Assembly (NCBI GenBank): GCA_947623455.1
Contig: OX392534.1
Coordinates: forward strand, 36,957,426 to 37,021,425
Length of the DNA stretch: 64,000 nt
DNA from: Mimachlamys varia
Taxonomy: Eukaryota > Mollusca > Bivalvia > Pectinida > Pectinidae
Direction of reading: 5' to 3'
Each line of letters starts with the position of its first letter. Positions within the stretch are counted from its first letter, which is position 1. The notes under the pieces are model-generated. The model did not search any database. It was not told the DNA's origin and was given only the letters and a program-made list of their open reading frames with translations. The position numbers and the translations under genes were made by a program. This document shows positions 54,001 to 58,100 of the stretch, in pieces.

Positions 54001-54292
54001 AATGAATAGCTCAATACAACGGAAGATACCGACATCGTGTTGTTGGATGTCAAAAATGATGCGGAGCCAGAGGTTGTATATTGGACTGTTGTAGTCGAAG
54101 TCACAATGCTTAGCATTCCAACGTTGTTTACCTTGCTTGTGATTATCGGTTAGACTTAATAAATACAAAATTAACAGGTTTAATATTTTGTTTACCTTTT
54201 ACAATGCATATGCTTACCTTCAGCGTGTTTGATTGCAGTTTCTCCGCGGGGTCGTATAACCCCGCGGCCTGTTTGACATTTCTCGCCGCCAT
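14424..54292 (-). CDS. CTTNBP2: Cortactin-binding protein 2 orthologue (whole gene, 21 coding exons)
   Basis: This is a multi-exon gene whose exons, listed separately, join in one frame into about 1,604-1,609 residues, close to the roughly 1,660 of vertebrate CTTNBP2. Domain order matches the family: CortBP2 coiled coil (about residues 30-310), Pro/Ser-rich linker with PPPLPPNKP and APPPK (about 487-512) as candidate SH3 ligands, ankyrin repeats (about 653-892), then a P-loop region with Walker A GPEKTGKT (about 1064) and Walker B ILILDD (about 1131), and a Ser-rich tail. From family knowledge, CTTNBP2 binds cortactin and striatin/PP2A (STRIPAK) and acts at the actin/microtubule cytoskeleton, in neurons at dendritic spines; that role here is inferred. 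Every exon is bounded by AG/GT signals, apart from one ambiguous junction between exons 13 and 14. It is divergently paired with the P450 gene. UTR ends are not determined. Confidence 0.93.
15385..15529 (-). CDS. CTTNBP2: CTTNBP2 exon 20
   Basis: 145 bp, phase 1 in and phase 2 out. Acceptor TTTGACAG, donor CATAG|GTGGGC. It encodes a Lys/Ser-rich segment, with SSSPHHRRSLDSTKGMFNRM near its end. Confidence 0.88.
15530..16247 (-). other. CTTNBP2: CTTNBP2 intron 19
   Basis: 718 bp, with nothing recognised beyond a GGACAGACGGACAGACAGG stretch near 15,914. Confidence 0.7.
16248..16714 (-). CDS. CTTNBP2: CTTNBP2 exon 19 (lid/C-terminal P-loop region)
   Basis: 467 bp, phase 2 in and phase 1 out. 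Acceptor TTTTCAG, donor CCAG|GTATGT. It encodes LDLNIQQRFRWVHFRIDIEP, LLARHLLRNFIHIG, a Trp-rich helix (VEWIVCVWQRLND) and DVMFGPYQFIMCPL. This corresponds to the helical lid part of the CTTNBP2/NAV-type ATPase region. Confidence 0.92.
16715..17147 (-). other. CTTNBP2: CTTNBP2 intron 18, with a C16/G16 homopolymer
   Basis: 433 bp. A 16-base C run (17,086-17,101), i.e. G16 in the transcript sense, begins about 46 bases downstream of the exon 18 donor. G-runs near a donor can act as intronic splicing enhancers (general knowledge; effect here unknown). Confidence 0.75.
17148..17214 (-). CDS. CTTNBP2: CTTNBP2 exon 18 (sensor-1-like strand)
   Basis: 67 bp, entering at phase 1 and leaving at phase 2. 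Acceptor GATATAG, donor CAAG|GTAAGT. It encodes GDEQTRFYFLDSFYIIASMN; the FYIIASMNKS strand looks like the sensor-1 strand of AAA-type ATPases. Confidence 0.88.
17215..17865 (-). other. CTTNBP2: CTTNBP2 intron 17
   Basis: 651 bp, nothing recognised. Confidence 0.7.
17866..18015 (-). CDS. CTTNBP2: CTTNBP2 exon 17 (Walker B)
   Basis: 150 bp, phase 1 at both ends. Acceptor CTTACAG, donor GAGG|GTAAGG. It contains APILILDDLEKVDVSVLFGK, a Walker B strand with two acidic residues, followed by LLVAIEHRG. Paired with exon 15, it supports a P-loop NTPase fold. Confidence 0.9.
18232..18331 (-). CDS. CTTNBP2: CTTNBP2 exon 16
   Basis: 100 bp, phase 0 in and phase 1 out. Acceptor TTGGCAG, donor ACAG|GTAAGA. 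It encodes KVPQIHSIVLHESFCHRDL, then VNLLQST. Of the three frames, one has a stop; this frame is the one that joins exons 15 and 17 without a break. Confidence 0.8.
18659..18745 (-). CDS. CTTNBP2: CTTNBP2 exon 15 (Walker A)
   Basis: Encodes LEHYKSVVFYGPEKTGKTYL. Walker A (GxxxxGKT) is intact, so nucleotide binding is plausible. Acceptor TTCCACAG. The donor is uncertain: GCT|GTACGT at 18,658, or two further phase-0 GT sites ending the exon at 18,641 or 18,638, which would add VRSNAS or VRSNASV. RNA evidence is needed to choose. Confidence 0.85.
18746..19198 (-). other. CTTNBP2: CTTNBP2 intron 14
   Basis: 453 bp of AT-rich sequence, nothing recognised. Confidence 0.7.
19199..19285 (-). CDS. 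CTTNBP2: CTTNBP2 exon 14 (5' end ambiguous)
   Basis: It encodes DSVECVAWDVLFPVSVIHN then YIRL, matching the segment that precedes the P-loop in CTTNBP2/NAV-type proteins. With the GC donor of exon 13 it starts at 19,285 (AAACAG|GATAAT, 29 codons). With the GT donor it starts at 19,266 (TTGTAG|ATTCGG), five residues shorter overall. Donor CTG|GTAAGT. Confidence 0.82.
19640..19830. repeat. C-rich degenerate repeat (CTTCCCCAAAC type) in intron 13
   Basis: About a dozen decayed units of roughly 12-20 bp built on CTTCCCCCAAACCGGG. It occupies a good part of CTTNBP2 intron 13. Reading frames through it on the minus strand (Gly/Phe/Trp-rich) are artefacts. Confidence 0.7.
19943..20038 (-). CDS. CTTNBP2: CTTNBP2 exon 13 (3' end ambiguous)
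   Basis: It encodes GGHKWEVGTHSNTLPHSIV, then a strand ending ITIIL. Acceptor is TTTCACAG. Two donors are possible: GT at 19,942-19,941 (GCAA|GTATGT, end at 19,943) or a GC donor four bases earlier (CTT|GCAAGT, end at 19,947). Each keeps the frame only with a different exon 14 acceptor. Confidence 0.82.
20149..20451 (-). CDS. CTTNBP2: CTTNBP2 exon 12
   Basis: 303 bp, phase 1 at both ends. Acceptor CTTACAG, donor ATAG|GTTAGT. It follows the ankyrin domain with beta-rich sequence (DLLLTVTLEIQYP, QKFVIGSLSVEAGLSWAG) and a Leu-rich helix, the connector leading to the P-loop region. Confidence 0.9.
20452..20845 (-). other. CTTNBP2: CTTNBP2 intron 11
   Basis: 394 bp, nothing recognised. Confidence 0.7.
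20846..20963 (-). CDS. CTTNBP2: CTTNBP2 exon 11 (last ankyrin repeat)
   Basis: 118 bp, entering at phase 0 and leaving at phase 1. Acceptor TTGTAG, donor AGGA|GTAAGA. It encodes DCLAVIMNMSDVNVQRKD, then RWGRTIMDVASVACKEFI, closing the ankyrin block. Confidence 0.9.
21796..22204. mobile_element. Pogo/Tigger-type MITE in CTTNBP2 intron 10
   Basis: It is bounded by TA and has inverted ends CAGTCAAACCTCGATTAATT and AAAATCGAAGTTTGACTG. Both the CAGTCAAACCTCG-type terminus and TA flanks are typical of pogo-like Tc1/mariner elements. It is about 405 bp and has no transposase. Confidence 0.8.
22251..22463 (-). CDS. CTTNBP2: CTTNBP2 exon 10 (ankyrin repeats)
   Basis: 71 codons, phase 0. Acceptor ATGTACAG, donor CCG|GTAAGA. 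It encodes SSWTPLHCVVHPGHVDCLHA, a Ser/Pro insertion, then a degenerate repeat NMADKDGWTVAFVAAIRPLP. Confidence 0.92.
22586..23373. repeat. 19-bp minisatellite, about 40 copies, filling CTTNBP2 intron 9
   Basis: The unit is GACACTCAGACTATCATGT with variants (GACTCTCAGACTATCATGT, AACACACAGACTTTCATGT, GACACTCAGACAATCGTTG). It takes up nearly 790 of the 932 bp between exons 10 and 9. A 77-codon frame at 23,134-23,367 is an artefact of the array. Confidence 0.93.
23396..23546 (-). CDS. CTTNBP2: CTTNBP2 exon 9 (ankyrin repeats)
   Basis: 151 bp, entering at phase 2 and leaving at phase 0. Acceptor CTGTACAG, donor AAT|GTAAGT. It encodes MCVQVLLERGAIPN, then GWSPLHLAATQGHTDCCKIL. The acceptor plus the first 16 exon bases are repeated in tandem in the upstream intron. 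Confidence 0.92.
23531..23750. repeat. 43-bp tandem repeat that copies the exon 9 splice acceptor, 5 copies
   Basis: The unit starts CAACACCTGGACACACCTGT at 23,531, 23,574, 23,617, 23,660 and 23,703. The first copy overlaps CTTNBP2 exon 9 (23,531-23,546) and its acceptor; the other four carry the same TTTCTGTACAG acceptor and 16 exon bases into intron 8. Copies are almost identical. Confidence 0.95.
23893..24052. mobile_element. Pogo-like short MITE, copy 1
   Basis: Ends CAGTAGAACCTTGTTATCTC and AAATAAGTTTGACTG, flanked by TA. It shares internal CCCCGTTTATTTCAAAGT and GGACAAGCTTTACACTAGC with the element at 30,153-30,315. Confidence 0.75.
24053..25780 (-). other. CTTNBP2: CTTNBP2 intron 8, central part
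   Basis: No gene seen. It includes a short GGGACGGGACGCGATGGGG run near 24,281, and otherwise AT-rich sequence with short frames lacking family features. Confidence 0.6.
25782..26330. repeat. G-rich degenerate tandem repeat, about 6 units of roughly 105 bp
   Basis: Units are marked by CCTA(A/G)ACTGATGGAGGG at about 25,826, 25,931, 26,033, 26,131, 26,243 and 26,291. Each also carries GGGGGAGGGGGG-type runs and TATAGAGGGGGG. The G-runs on the plus strand (for example GGGGATGGGGGGAGGGGGG at 25,784) meet the pattern for G-quadruplex formation on the strand that templates CTTNBP2. Confidence 0.8.
26431..26465 (-). pseudogene. Degenerate duplicate of the exon 8 3' end
   Basis: The 18 bases GATTTACATTCTGTGTCC at 26,431 repeat exactly those at the exon 8 donor (26,505), and the bases beyond them align loosely with exon 8. 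It has lost the ankyrin frame except for a GHR-like end, but still carries the donor sequence AAT|GTAAAT. Confidence 0.65.
26512..26611 (-). CDS. CTTNBP2: CTTNBP2 exon 8 (ankyrin repeat)
   Basis: 100 bp, entering at phase 1 and leaving at phase 2. It encodes ECVSLLLDQGANPNT then YSPLHAAAARGHR, classic ankyrin helix and loop sequence. Donor is the non-optimal AAT|GTAAAT. A degenerate copy of its last bases and donor lies about 74 bp downstream (see findings). Confidence 0.9.
26968..27189 (-). CDS. CTTNBP2: CTTNBP2 exon 7 (first ankyrin repeats)
   Basis: 222 bp, phase 1 in and out. Acceptor CTTACAG, donor CAGG|GTAGGT. After a His/Pro-rich lead it enters ankyrin sequence: SPIHKRAHEGDQDALRQLI, then DGTTPLLCAAESGHQ, the start of the second repeat. 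Confidence 0.92.
29681..29945. repeat. 20-bp minisatellite, 13 copies
   Basis: The unit is GACCAGGGACATCAAATAGG with a variant GATCTGGGATATCAAATAGG in the first two and one middle copy. Copies are otherwise identical, so the array is young. It lies inside CTTNBP2 intron 6. Confidence 0.95.
30153..30315. mobile_element. Pogo-like short MITE, copy 2
   Basis: Ends CAGTCGAATCACGTTTTCTC and AGGAGGTTCGACTG, flanked by TA. Homologous inside to the element at 23,893-24,052. Confidence 0.75.
30862..31052. repeat. Tandem duplication of about 97 bp
   Basis: Two adjacent copies begin TTTGGTCAAAATACAT and end GATTTATT(T/C)CACTGAAG. They differ at about a dozen positions and a short indel. Confidence 0.8.
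31535..31690. repeat. Intronic duplicated segment, copy 1
   Basis: It starts AAAGGGGCGGATAGCCTTGA and continues AAATTTGACA, TTTGTC(T/C)GTACTGTC, matching 34,043-34,175. Confidence 0.7.
33015..33185. repeat. Degenerate tandem repeat, about 3 units of roughly 55 bp
   Basis: Units alternate CATGCCCCCCTTCCCATG and TTTATTCAATACCCCTCCAA AGGTTTATT. Decay increases toward 33,185. Confidence 0.65.
34043..34175. repeat. Intronic duplicated segment, copy 2
   Basis: It starts TAAGGGGCGGATAGTCTTGA and is homologous to 31,535-31,690 in the same orientation. The element family is not identified. Confidence 0.7.
38180..39045. repeat. 23-bp minisatellite, about 37 copies, next to exon 6 donor
   Basis: The unit is CTGTATAATCAAGGTGTATC TAC, with variants ending GTGTAACCAAGG or GTATAAGCAAGG. 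In the CTTNBP2 sense strand, each unit reads ...TTATACAGGTAGATACACC, so it contains a CAG|GTAGAT donor-like site. The array ends about 20 bp from the true exon 6 donor. Confidence 0.95.
39068..39239 (-). CDS. CTTNBP2: CTTNBP2 exon 6 (linker)
   Basis: 172 bp, entering at phase 0 and leaving at phase 1. Acceptor TTCTTGCAG, donor ATGACAG|GTAACC. It encodes a Ser/Thr/Ala-rich linker ending in a Leu-rich helix (EMADLQQLLSSIM). Joining it to exon 7 forms GAT and keeps the frame. A 23-bp minisatellite starts about 20 bp downstream of its donor. Confidence 0.85.
40376..40600 (-). mobile_element. SINE-like fragment (TTAAATGAC-tail type)
   Basis: On the minus strand it ends with GCTGTCCTTAAATGACTTTA, resembling the 3' tail of the SINE at 48,440 (GTCCTTAAATGACCCTGGC). 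The rest has no obvious tRNA head, so it is a partial or different subfamily. Confidence 0.45.
41570..42045. repeat. Tandem repeat of about 110-124 bp, 4 copies
   Basis: Each unit runs CACGATTATAGAATACAACA, CTATCAGCTGTGATATACCT, GATCTATACTTTGGAGATCT, GTGAGAAATATTGAGCTA (the last at about 41,679, 41,791, 41,900 and 42,024). Copies differ by small indels. Confidence 0.9.
43399..43650 (+). mobile_element. tRNA-derived SINE
   Basis: The head has RNA polymerase III boxes: A box TGGTGCAGTGG and B box GGTTCGATTCC with a paired T stem (CGGGG/CCCCG). It is followed by a central core GGGTTTTCTCTGAGTGATCC AGTTTCCTCCCAC and an A/T-rich tail AAATAAATAAAGTTTAT. This layout fits the V/Meta-type SINEs known from molluscs. 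It is not a functional tRNA gene, as the acceptor stem does not close. It lies in sense opposite to CTTNBP2, in intron 5. Confidence 0.8.
44297..44447. mobile_element. Short MITE with CAGTGTTCTC ends
   Basis: It starts CAGTGTTCTCGTTAAAAGTAGC and ends with ACTTAGTGAGAACACTG. ATTTC flanks both ends. The CA(G)TG terminus recalls hAT elements, but an 8-bp duplication is not clear. 151 bp, no coding capacity. Confidence 0.65.
46267..47442 (-). CDS. CTTNBP2: CTTNBP2 exon 5 (coiled-coil end and Pro/Ser-rich linker)
   Basis: This is the largest exon (392 codons, phase 0). The first 140 or so residues continue the coiled coil (for example MEKQLSDFDLEREQLKNRL). The rest is a low-complexity Ser/Pro/Gly linker with repeated SP sites and the proline motifs TPPPLPPNKP and GKPAPPPK near residues 487-512, which are candidate cortactin SH3 ligands. 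The exon closes at CAG|GTTTGT; the reading frame runs six further codons into the intron before a stop. Acceptor is TTTCACAG. Confidence 0.93.
47443..47960 (-). other. CTTNBP2: CTTNBP2 intron 4
   Basis: 518 bp, nothing recognised. Confidence 0.7.
47961..48068 (-). CDS. CTTNBP2: CTTNBP2 exon 4 (coiled coil)
   Basis: 36 codons, phase 0 at both ends; acceptor TTGTAG, donor GAG|GTAGGG. It encodes a highly charged helix containing HAQDTAQGDDVTYMLEKER, typical of the CTTNBP2/CTTNBP2NL coiled coil. Confidence 0.9.
48440..48612 (-). mobile_element. tRNA-related SINE, minus orientation, in intron 3
   Basis: On the minus strand it reads AGGTTGGGAGTTCGAATCCC (T arm with B box), then core GGTTTTTCTCCAGGTACTCT GGCTTTCCTCC, then CACGTCCTTAAATGACCCTG and GGACGTAAAATAAAAATAAACC. 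The core matches that of the SINE at 43,399, so the two families share a conserved central domain. It is in sense orientation with CTTNBP2. The 5' A-box part is missing. Confidence 0.75.
48748..48987 (-). CDS. CTTNBP2: CTTNBP2 exon 3 (CortBP2 domain)
   Basis: 80 codons, phase 0 at both ends; acceptor CTTACAG, donor AAG|GTATGA. It carries KYGRFGLGDPFQALQRD, a conserved CortBP2 segment, followed by a charged Leu-rich coiled coil ending in EKRYHK. Confidence 0.92.
48988..49733 (-). other. CTTNBP2: CTTNBP2 intron 2
   Basis: 746 bp, AT-rich, nothing recognised. Confidence 0.7.
49734..49835 (-). CDS. CTTNBP2: CTTNBP2 exon 2 (start of CortBP2 coiled coil)
   Basis: 34 codons, phase 0 at both ends, with acceptor TTGTAG and donor AAG|GTTAGT. 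It contains KADLLRLLSYLEGELQARD, the characteristic N-terminal motif of the CortBP2 domain, and is one of the strongest family identifiers in the window. Confidence 0.92.
49836..54217 (-). other. CTTNBP2: CTTNBP2 intron 1 (4.4 kb)
   Basis: It contains one well-bounded hAT-type MITE (51,656-52,052). Near 53,245 and 53,505 on the minus strand, two short GGTAGAGCCATA motifs look like decayed tRNA-derived SINE heads. No gene is seen. Confidence 0.65.
51656..52052. mobile_element. hAT-type MITE with 8-bp target duplication
   Basis: The element begins TAGAGCTGGG and ends CCCAGCCCTA, with a further GGTATACCGG-type inverted segment inside. Exact direct repeats TGTGTAAC lie at 51,648-51,655 and 52,053-52,060. 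An 8-bp duplication with TAG(A/G)GCTGGG ends is diagnostic of hAT elements. It is 397 bp and non-autonomous. Confidence 0.88.
54218..54292 (-). CDS. CTTNBP2: CTTNBP2 exon 1 (start codon)
   Basis: This exon encodes the first 25 residues, beginning MAARNVKQAAGLYDPAEK and ending with a lysine at phase 0. The donor reads AAG|GTAAGC. The ATG sits in a locally GC-rich context (GCCGCCAT on the plus strand) and joins exon 2 in frame. An upstream in-frame ATG at 54,435 exists, but the sequence after it does not resemble the family, so 54,292 is preferred. Confidence 0.85.
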
Positions 54293-54897
54293 TTTGACGG
54301 GTAAAAGTGGCAATTTTCACAATTCTTTGAAGATTTTCCTCTCGTTTCACGAATCAGATCGTCATTTTCAGATGTGTTTTTGAGAACAATTAATGTCAAA
54401 GCCCATAAATATACACATCTAAGATGCTGGGCCAAACCTCATCAACAAGAAGGTTTATCGCATTGTCCGGGAAATCTAATCCTAATCATGATCACGTGAC
54501 GTCAAAATACAAGTGCTTGCAAGAAGTTTCGTATTTTAAATTTCGTAAAAGATAACACCTTTTATTCAATCACATATTTTAGTACTGGATACCAAATCCA
54601 CAAAAATATTGTTTGTAAAAGAATAGAGGTTAAGTAAAAGCATTAGAACATAATACAGTCGTTTGTGTATAATAATACGAAACTAGGATCCGGTAAAATA
54701 GTAGCTCTGTATCTCAAGTGTCACCACTTTGCTTTCGGAAGTTGTTGTTTACGAGTTTTCCTGTGGATGAGGAGGATGGCTTCAGGCTATTTTGATATAT
54801 TTGCATCAGAATGCTAACACCAAGAAAGAGATGTCTTAATATACATGTATTCCAATATGCCTCTCTGGTAGCAAAGTAAAGTCGGCAAATTTTTGTC
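54293..54897. promoter_or_regulatory. Bidirectional promoter region between CTTNBP2 and the P450
   Basis: The two start codons point away from each other across 605 bp that contain no exon or repeat I can recognise. The CTTNBP2 end is GC-rich around 54,240-54,300; the rest is AT-rich. No clear TATA box is fixed for either gene, and transcription start sites are unknown. A compact head-to-head spacing suggests shared control (inference). Confidence 0.6.
54493..54504. promoter_or_regulatory. Overlapping E-box and CRE
   Basis: The sequence CACGTGACGTCA merges a palindromic E-box (CACGTG, 54,493-54,498) with a full palindromic CRE (TGACGTCA, 54,497-54,504). Both are perfect. It lies about 200 bp from the CTTNBP2 ATG and 395 bp from the P450 ATG. 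Binding by bHLH and CREB/ATF factors is inferred from the motif only. Confidence 0.5.
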
Positions 54898-55147
54898 ATG
54901 GCATCCCCGGTGGTCACCGCATGTGGTCCCCGTCTACATCATAGTTTACGACATTGTGCTTTCCCATTCAAGCAATGTCGGCCATGGAACCACTACACTT
55001 TATTCCGAAGTTCGTCAACAATTAGCGTTGATTTCAATGAGATCGAAAATCCTGTTTCGAATAGCCTTTACGATAATGCCAAACCATTTGATGATATCCC
55101 AGGACCAAGAGGTTTGCCTTTCTTAGGAACGCTGCATCAATACAGAG
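54898..55147 (+). CDS. P450 exon 1 (presequence and Pro hinge)
   Basis: 250 bp from the ATG, ending at phase 1. It encodes the basic presequence and DDIPGPRGLPFLGTLHQYR. The donor is CAGAG|GTTATT, a weak match, but joining G to GA of exon 2 gives HQYRGPFQKF, the expected continuation. A SINE lies just past the donor. Confidence 0.87.
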
Positions 55148-58100
55148 GTTATTATTATAAACATAAACCTTATTTGTTCTACACCAGTTATGGTTGGGCA
55201 GTCGACCTCATACACTTTCATGCCCGGTCGGAATCAAACCCCAGCTGTGCACCTTATGTTATAAGTAAAAAGCAATTGCACTGAAACATTGCACCACCCA
55301 ACCACCTTAGGTTACCATTATACATGACAATAATTATTCATTTCATGAAATACTAAATGGTTAAGCTATATAGGACTATATGTCCTGGAAAAATCTGATA
55401 GAAACAGTTGTTAAAACAATGTCATCCAAAAATTTAGATACGCAACACACAGTACACAAATTCCGCAACAAAGTTTGCCAGATCCTCCTCCAGCTACATC
55501 TATACATGATGAGTGATGTACATGTAGTACATGTAGTATAAATACTGATGTAACAGTTCAACCAATATATTGTGTTTCCTTTGATACATTATTCCTTGTT
55601 TTATCAGTAGCCCTAACAATAAGAACAAGACTAGAATATTCCTGATACTAGGACCTTAACAGAAAAAAGGCAGGGACTGACCAGAGTTTTGAACCCAGGA
55701 CCTTCAGAACATTTAGATGGACACTCAACAAACTGAGCTATATCTTGTCGATGAAATTGACCCAATCCAGTTCTGCTACATCATCCCTCTAATATTTTCT
55801 AAGGTCTTACTTAAGACAAATTACAACCCAGGTTCGGGTATCCCCTTGCCAAGGATACGAGAAATGCATTAAACAAGCTGGGTTGGTCACAGCACCATTG
55901 TAACAGTAGAGGAATAATGTACGACCAGACAGCTTCAAACCTGGACTCGCCAAATTGTACATCATTTAAATTGAGAGTCAGTTAAAGCATTTATGAAGTG
56001 GTAAACTGCAAATACTCTACTGCCACATTTTCACAATTTATCTTGTATTTCTTCTAATTTTCAGGACCGTTTCAAAAGTTCAACATAGATCGATTCCAAA
56101 CCTCGTTACACAAGCGCTACCAGAAATATGGCCCCATCATGAAGGAAACAATAGCTGGAGTGACCGCAGTTCGTTTGTTTGATCCAGACTACGTTAAAAT
56201 TGTGTATCAGAATGAAGGGAAGGTACCACATGTGGCTCCTCTACTGGATACAACACGGCTATATAGAAGTCAGAAAAATATGTCTCCTGGCCTCGGTAAT
56301 ACGTAAGTCATGTATTGATGTTGAGACGAGTGTGAATGCAGTAAACCGTTTGGTAGTGTTAGTAATAGAAATGTAGAGTAACCAGTTTAAGTGATTATAC
56401 AACATTTCACCAAACCCGTTAATACTAAATTAAAACATATCAATTATTGTCTAATGTATACCTCAATTGATGCATTACTGAAAACAATTTTCTACAGTCA
56501 GTACATATACTAAAATAACTATGAAAGTGATTATATGCAATATTAGCTAACTTTATTTGAATTGAATATCAGGTACATGAAATTGTGTCAAAGTGACATG
56601 AATTGTTTTTTGCCAGGAATGGTGACGAATGGTATAGACTTAGAAGTGCGGTACAACAGATGATGATGCGGCCCAAGGAGGTCACGGTCTACCTCCCTAA
56701 TGTTCAAACGGTTGCCGAGGAATTTGTCAACAATATCAGCAATTCTCTCCGAGGCAAAGATGGACAAGTGCAAAACTTCAGGAAGGAACTTGCAAAGTGG
56801 AATTTAGAATGTGAGCAAGATAATTGAAATATAATCCAAATAAAAAATAGTCATAATGGGATCTCTCAAGATGATAAATAATCACATAAAGTCACTTGGT
56901 ACTGCCAAATATTTAGAAAAATTACAAATTAAAATATTTTTTATGCTTCTAGCAAATAACTGATTTCTATATTAAGGTATTTGTGCAACAATATCTTAAT
57001 TATATATACAAATGAATTGTAACCTCATTTAAATGATGTTCATGGGAAAGTAATGCTACACTCTGTTAATGTGAAATTGTTAGGTTTAAGGTCTAATGTA
57101 ATTTATCCTCAATAAATAAAGTTCATTATTAATGATACACCACAGCAGACACGAAGCTGGAGTTAATGAGCTCGCTGGTCACATGATGGTGTGATGTTAT
57201 AAAAGTACAAAGAATTCCCCAAGTTAGGTTAGTGTGTATACATACTCAACCTTTGTGTTCTTCAATATTTAATGAAAAACTCTGTAACATATCCATAAGT
57301 AGGAGTTGAATTGGATAGTGTACCATCTGTTAGAGAAGCAGGTAGCGCTAGACATGTGTTTTAGATATTATGTTGATTTGTTATTTTCATGGTTTCAGCC
57401 TCTGGCAGCACCTGTTTTGAGACGAGGCTAGGTTGTTTAGAATCAGGATCTGGATCATGGACGGAGAAGATGATAACAGCCAACAATGATATATTTGCAC
57501 TCTCTACAAAAATAACATTTTCTGTACCTTTTCATACACTGTTCACCACGCCAATATGGAAGAAACTTGTTGCAGCAGAAGATTTCTTTTTCCTGTAATT
57601 ATTTCTTATTTTTGTTATAAACATTTTCATAGAGATCAGTTAAGTTTAAAGTATTGAAAAAAACATTCTCAGATGAGAGGTTTCTTGAAAATTGAAGTAT
57701 ATTGGAGAAACATCTTAAAAAGATAGTACAGTGGATTCCACTTCATATCACTCCTATTTATATCACATTCCTCTTTATATCATGTTTTTCCCAAAACCAT
57801 TTTTCCCTCTTTATAATCTATGTAATTTTGTTCGGTTAATATGATATATTTTAAGGTGAATTCCTCTCTTAATATCATGTTGGTTTTTTTTAACCAATCA
57901 TATAAAAAAAAATCCAGAAAATAATGTCATTTCTATTGATTTCAAATGCATCTTGAATATTGCAAACAAAATAAAAAATACAATTTTTTTTTTATCTATA
58001 GATTGAAAGATCTTCATATATACATTGAATAGCTTACTTTTAGTTATAGAGATTGGGAATGCACTTGAATTAGCATGTCGGAAACCCACGATACACTTCT

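Noticed and set aside
54220..54435. Longer first exon for CTTNBP2 starting at 54,435
   Set aside because: This is a different frame from MAARNVKQ; it does not join exon 2 in the CortBP2 frame.
54893..55126. Plus-strand frame starting MSWHPRW
   Set aside because: It needs a TTG start and is out of frame with the P450 exon; the frame from the ATG at 54,898 gives the PGPRG hinge.
55670..55748. tRNA gene on the minus strand
   Set aside because: The D and T regions look right, but acceptor and anticodon stems pair poorly; a decayed SINE is more likely.
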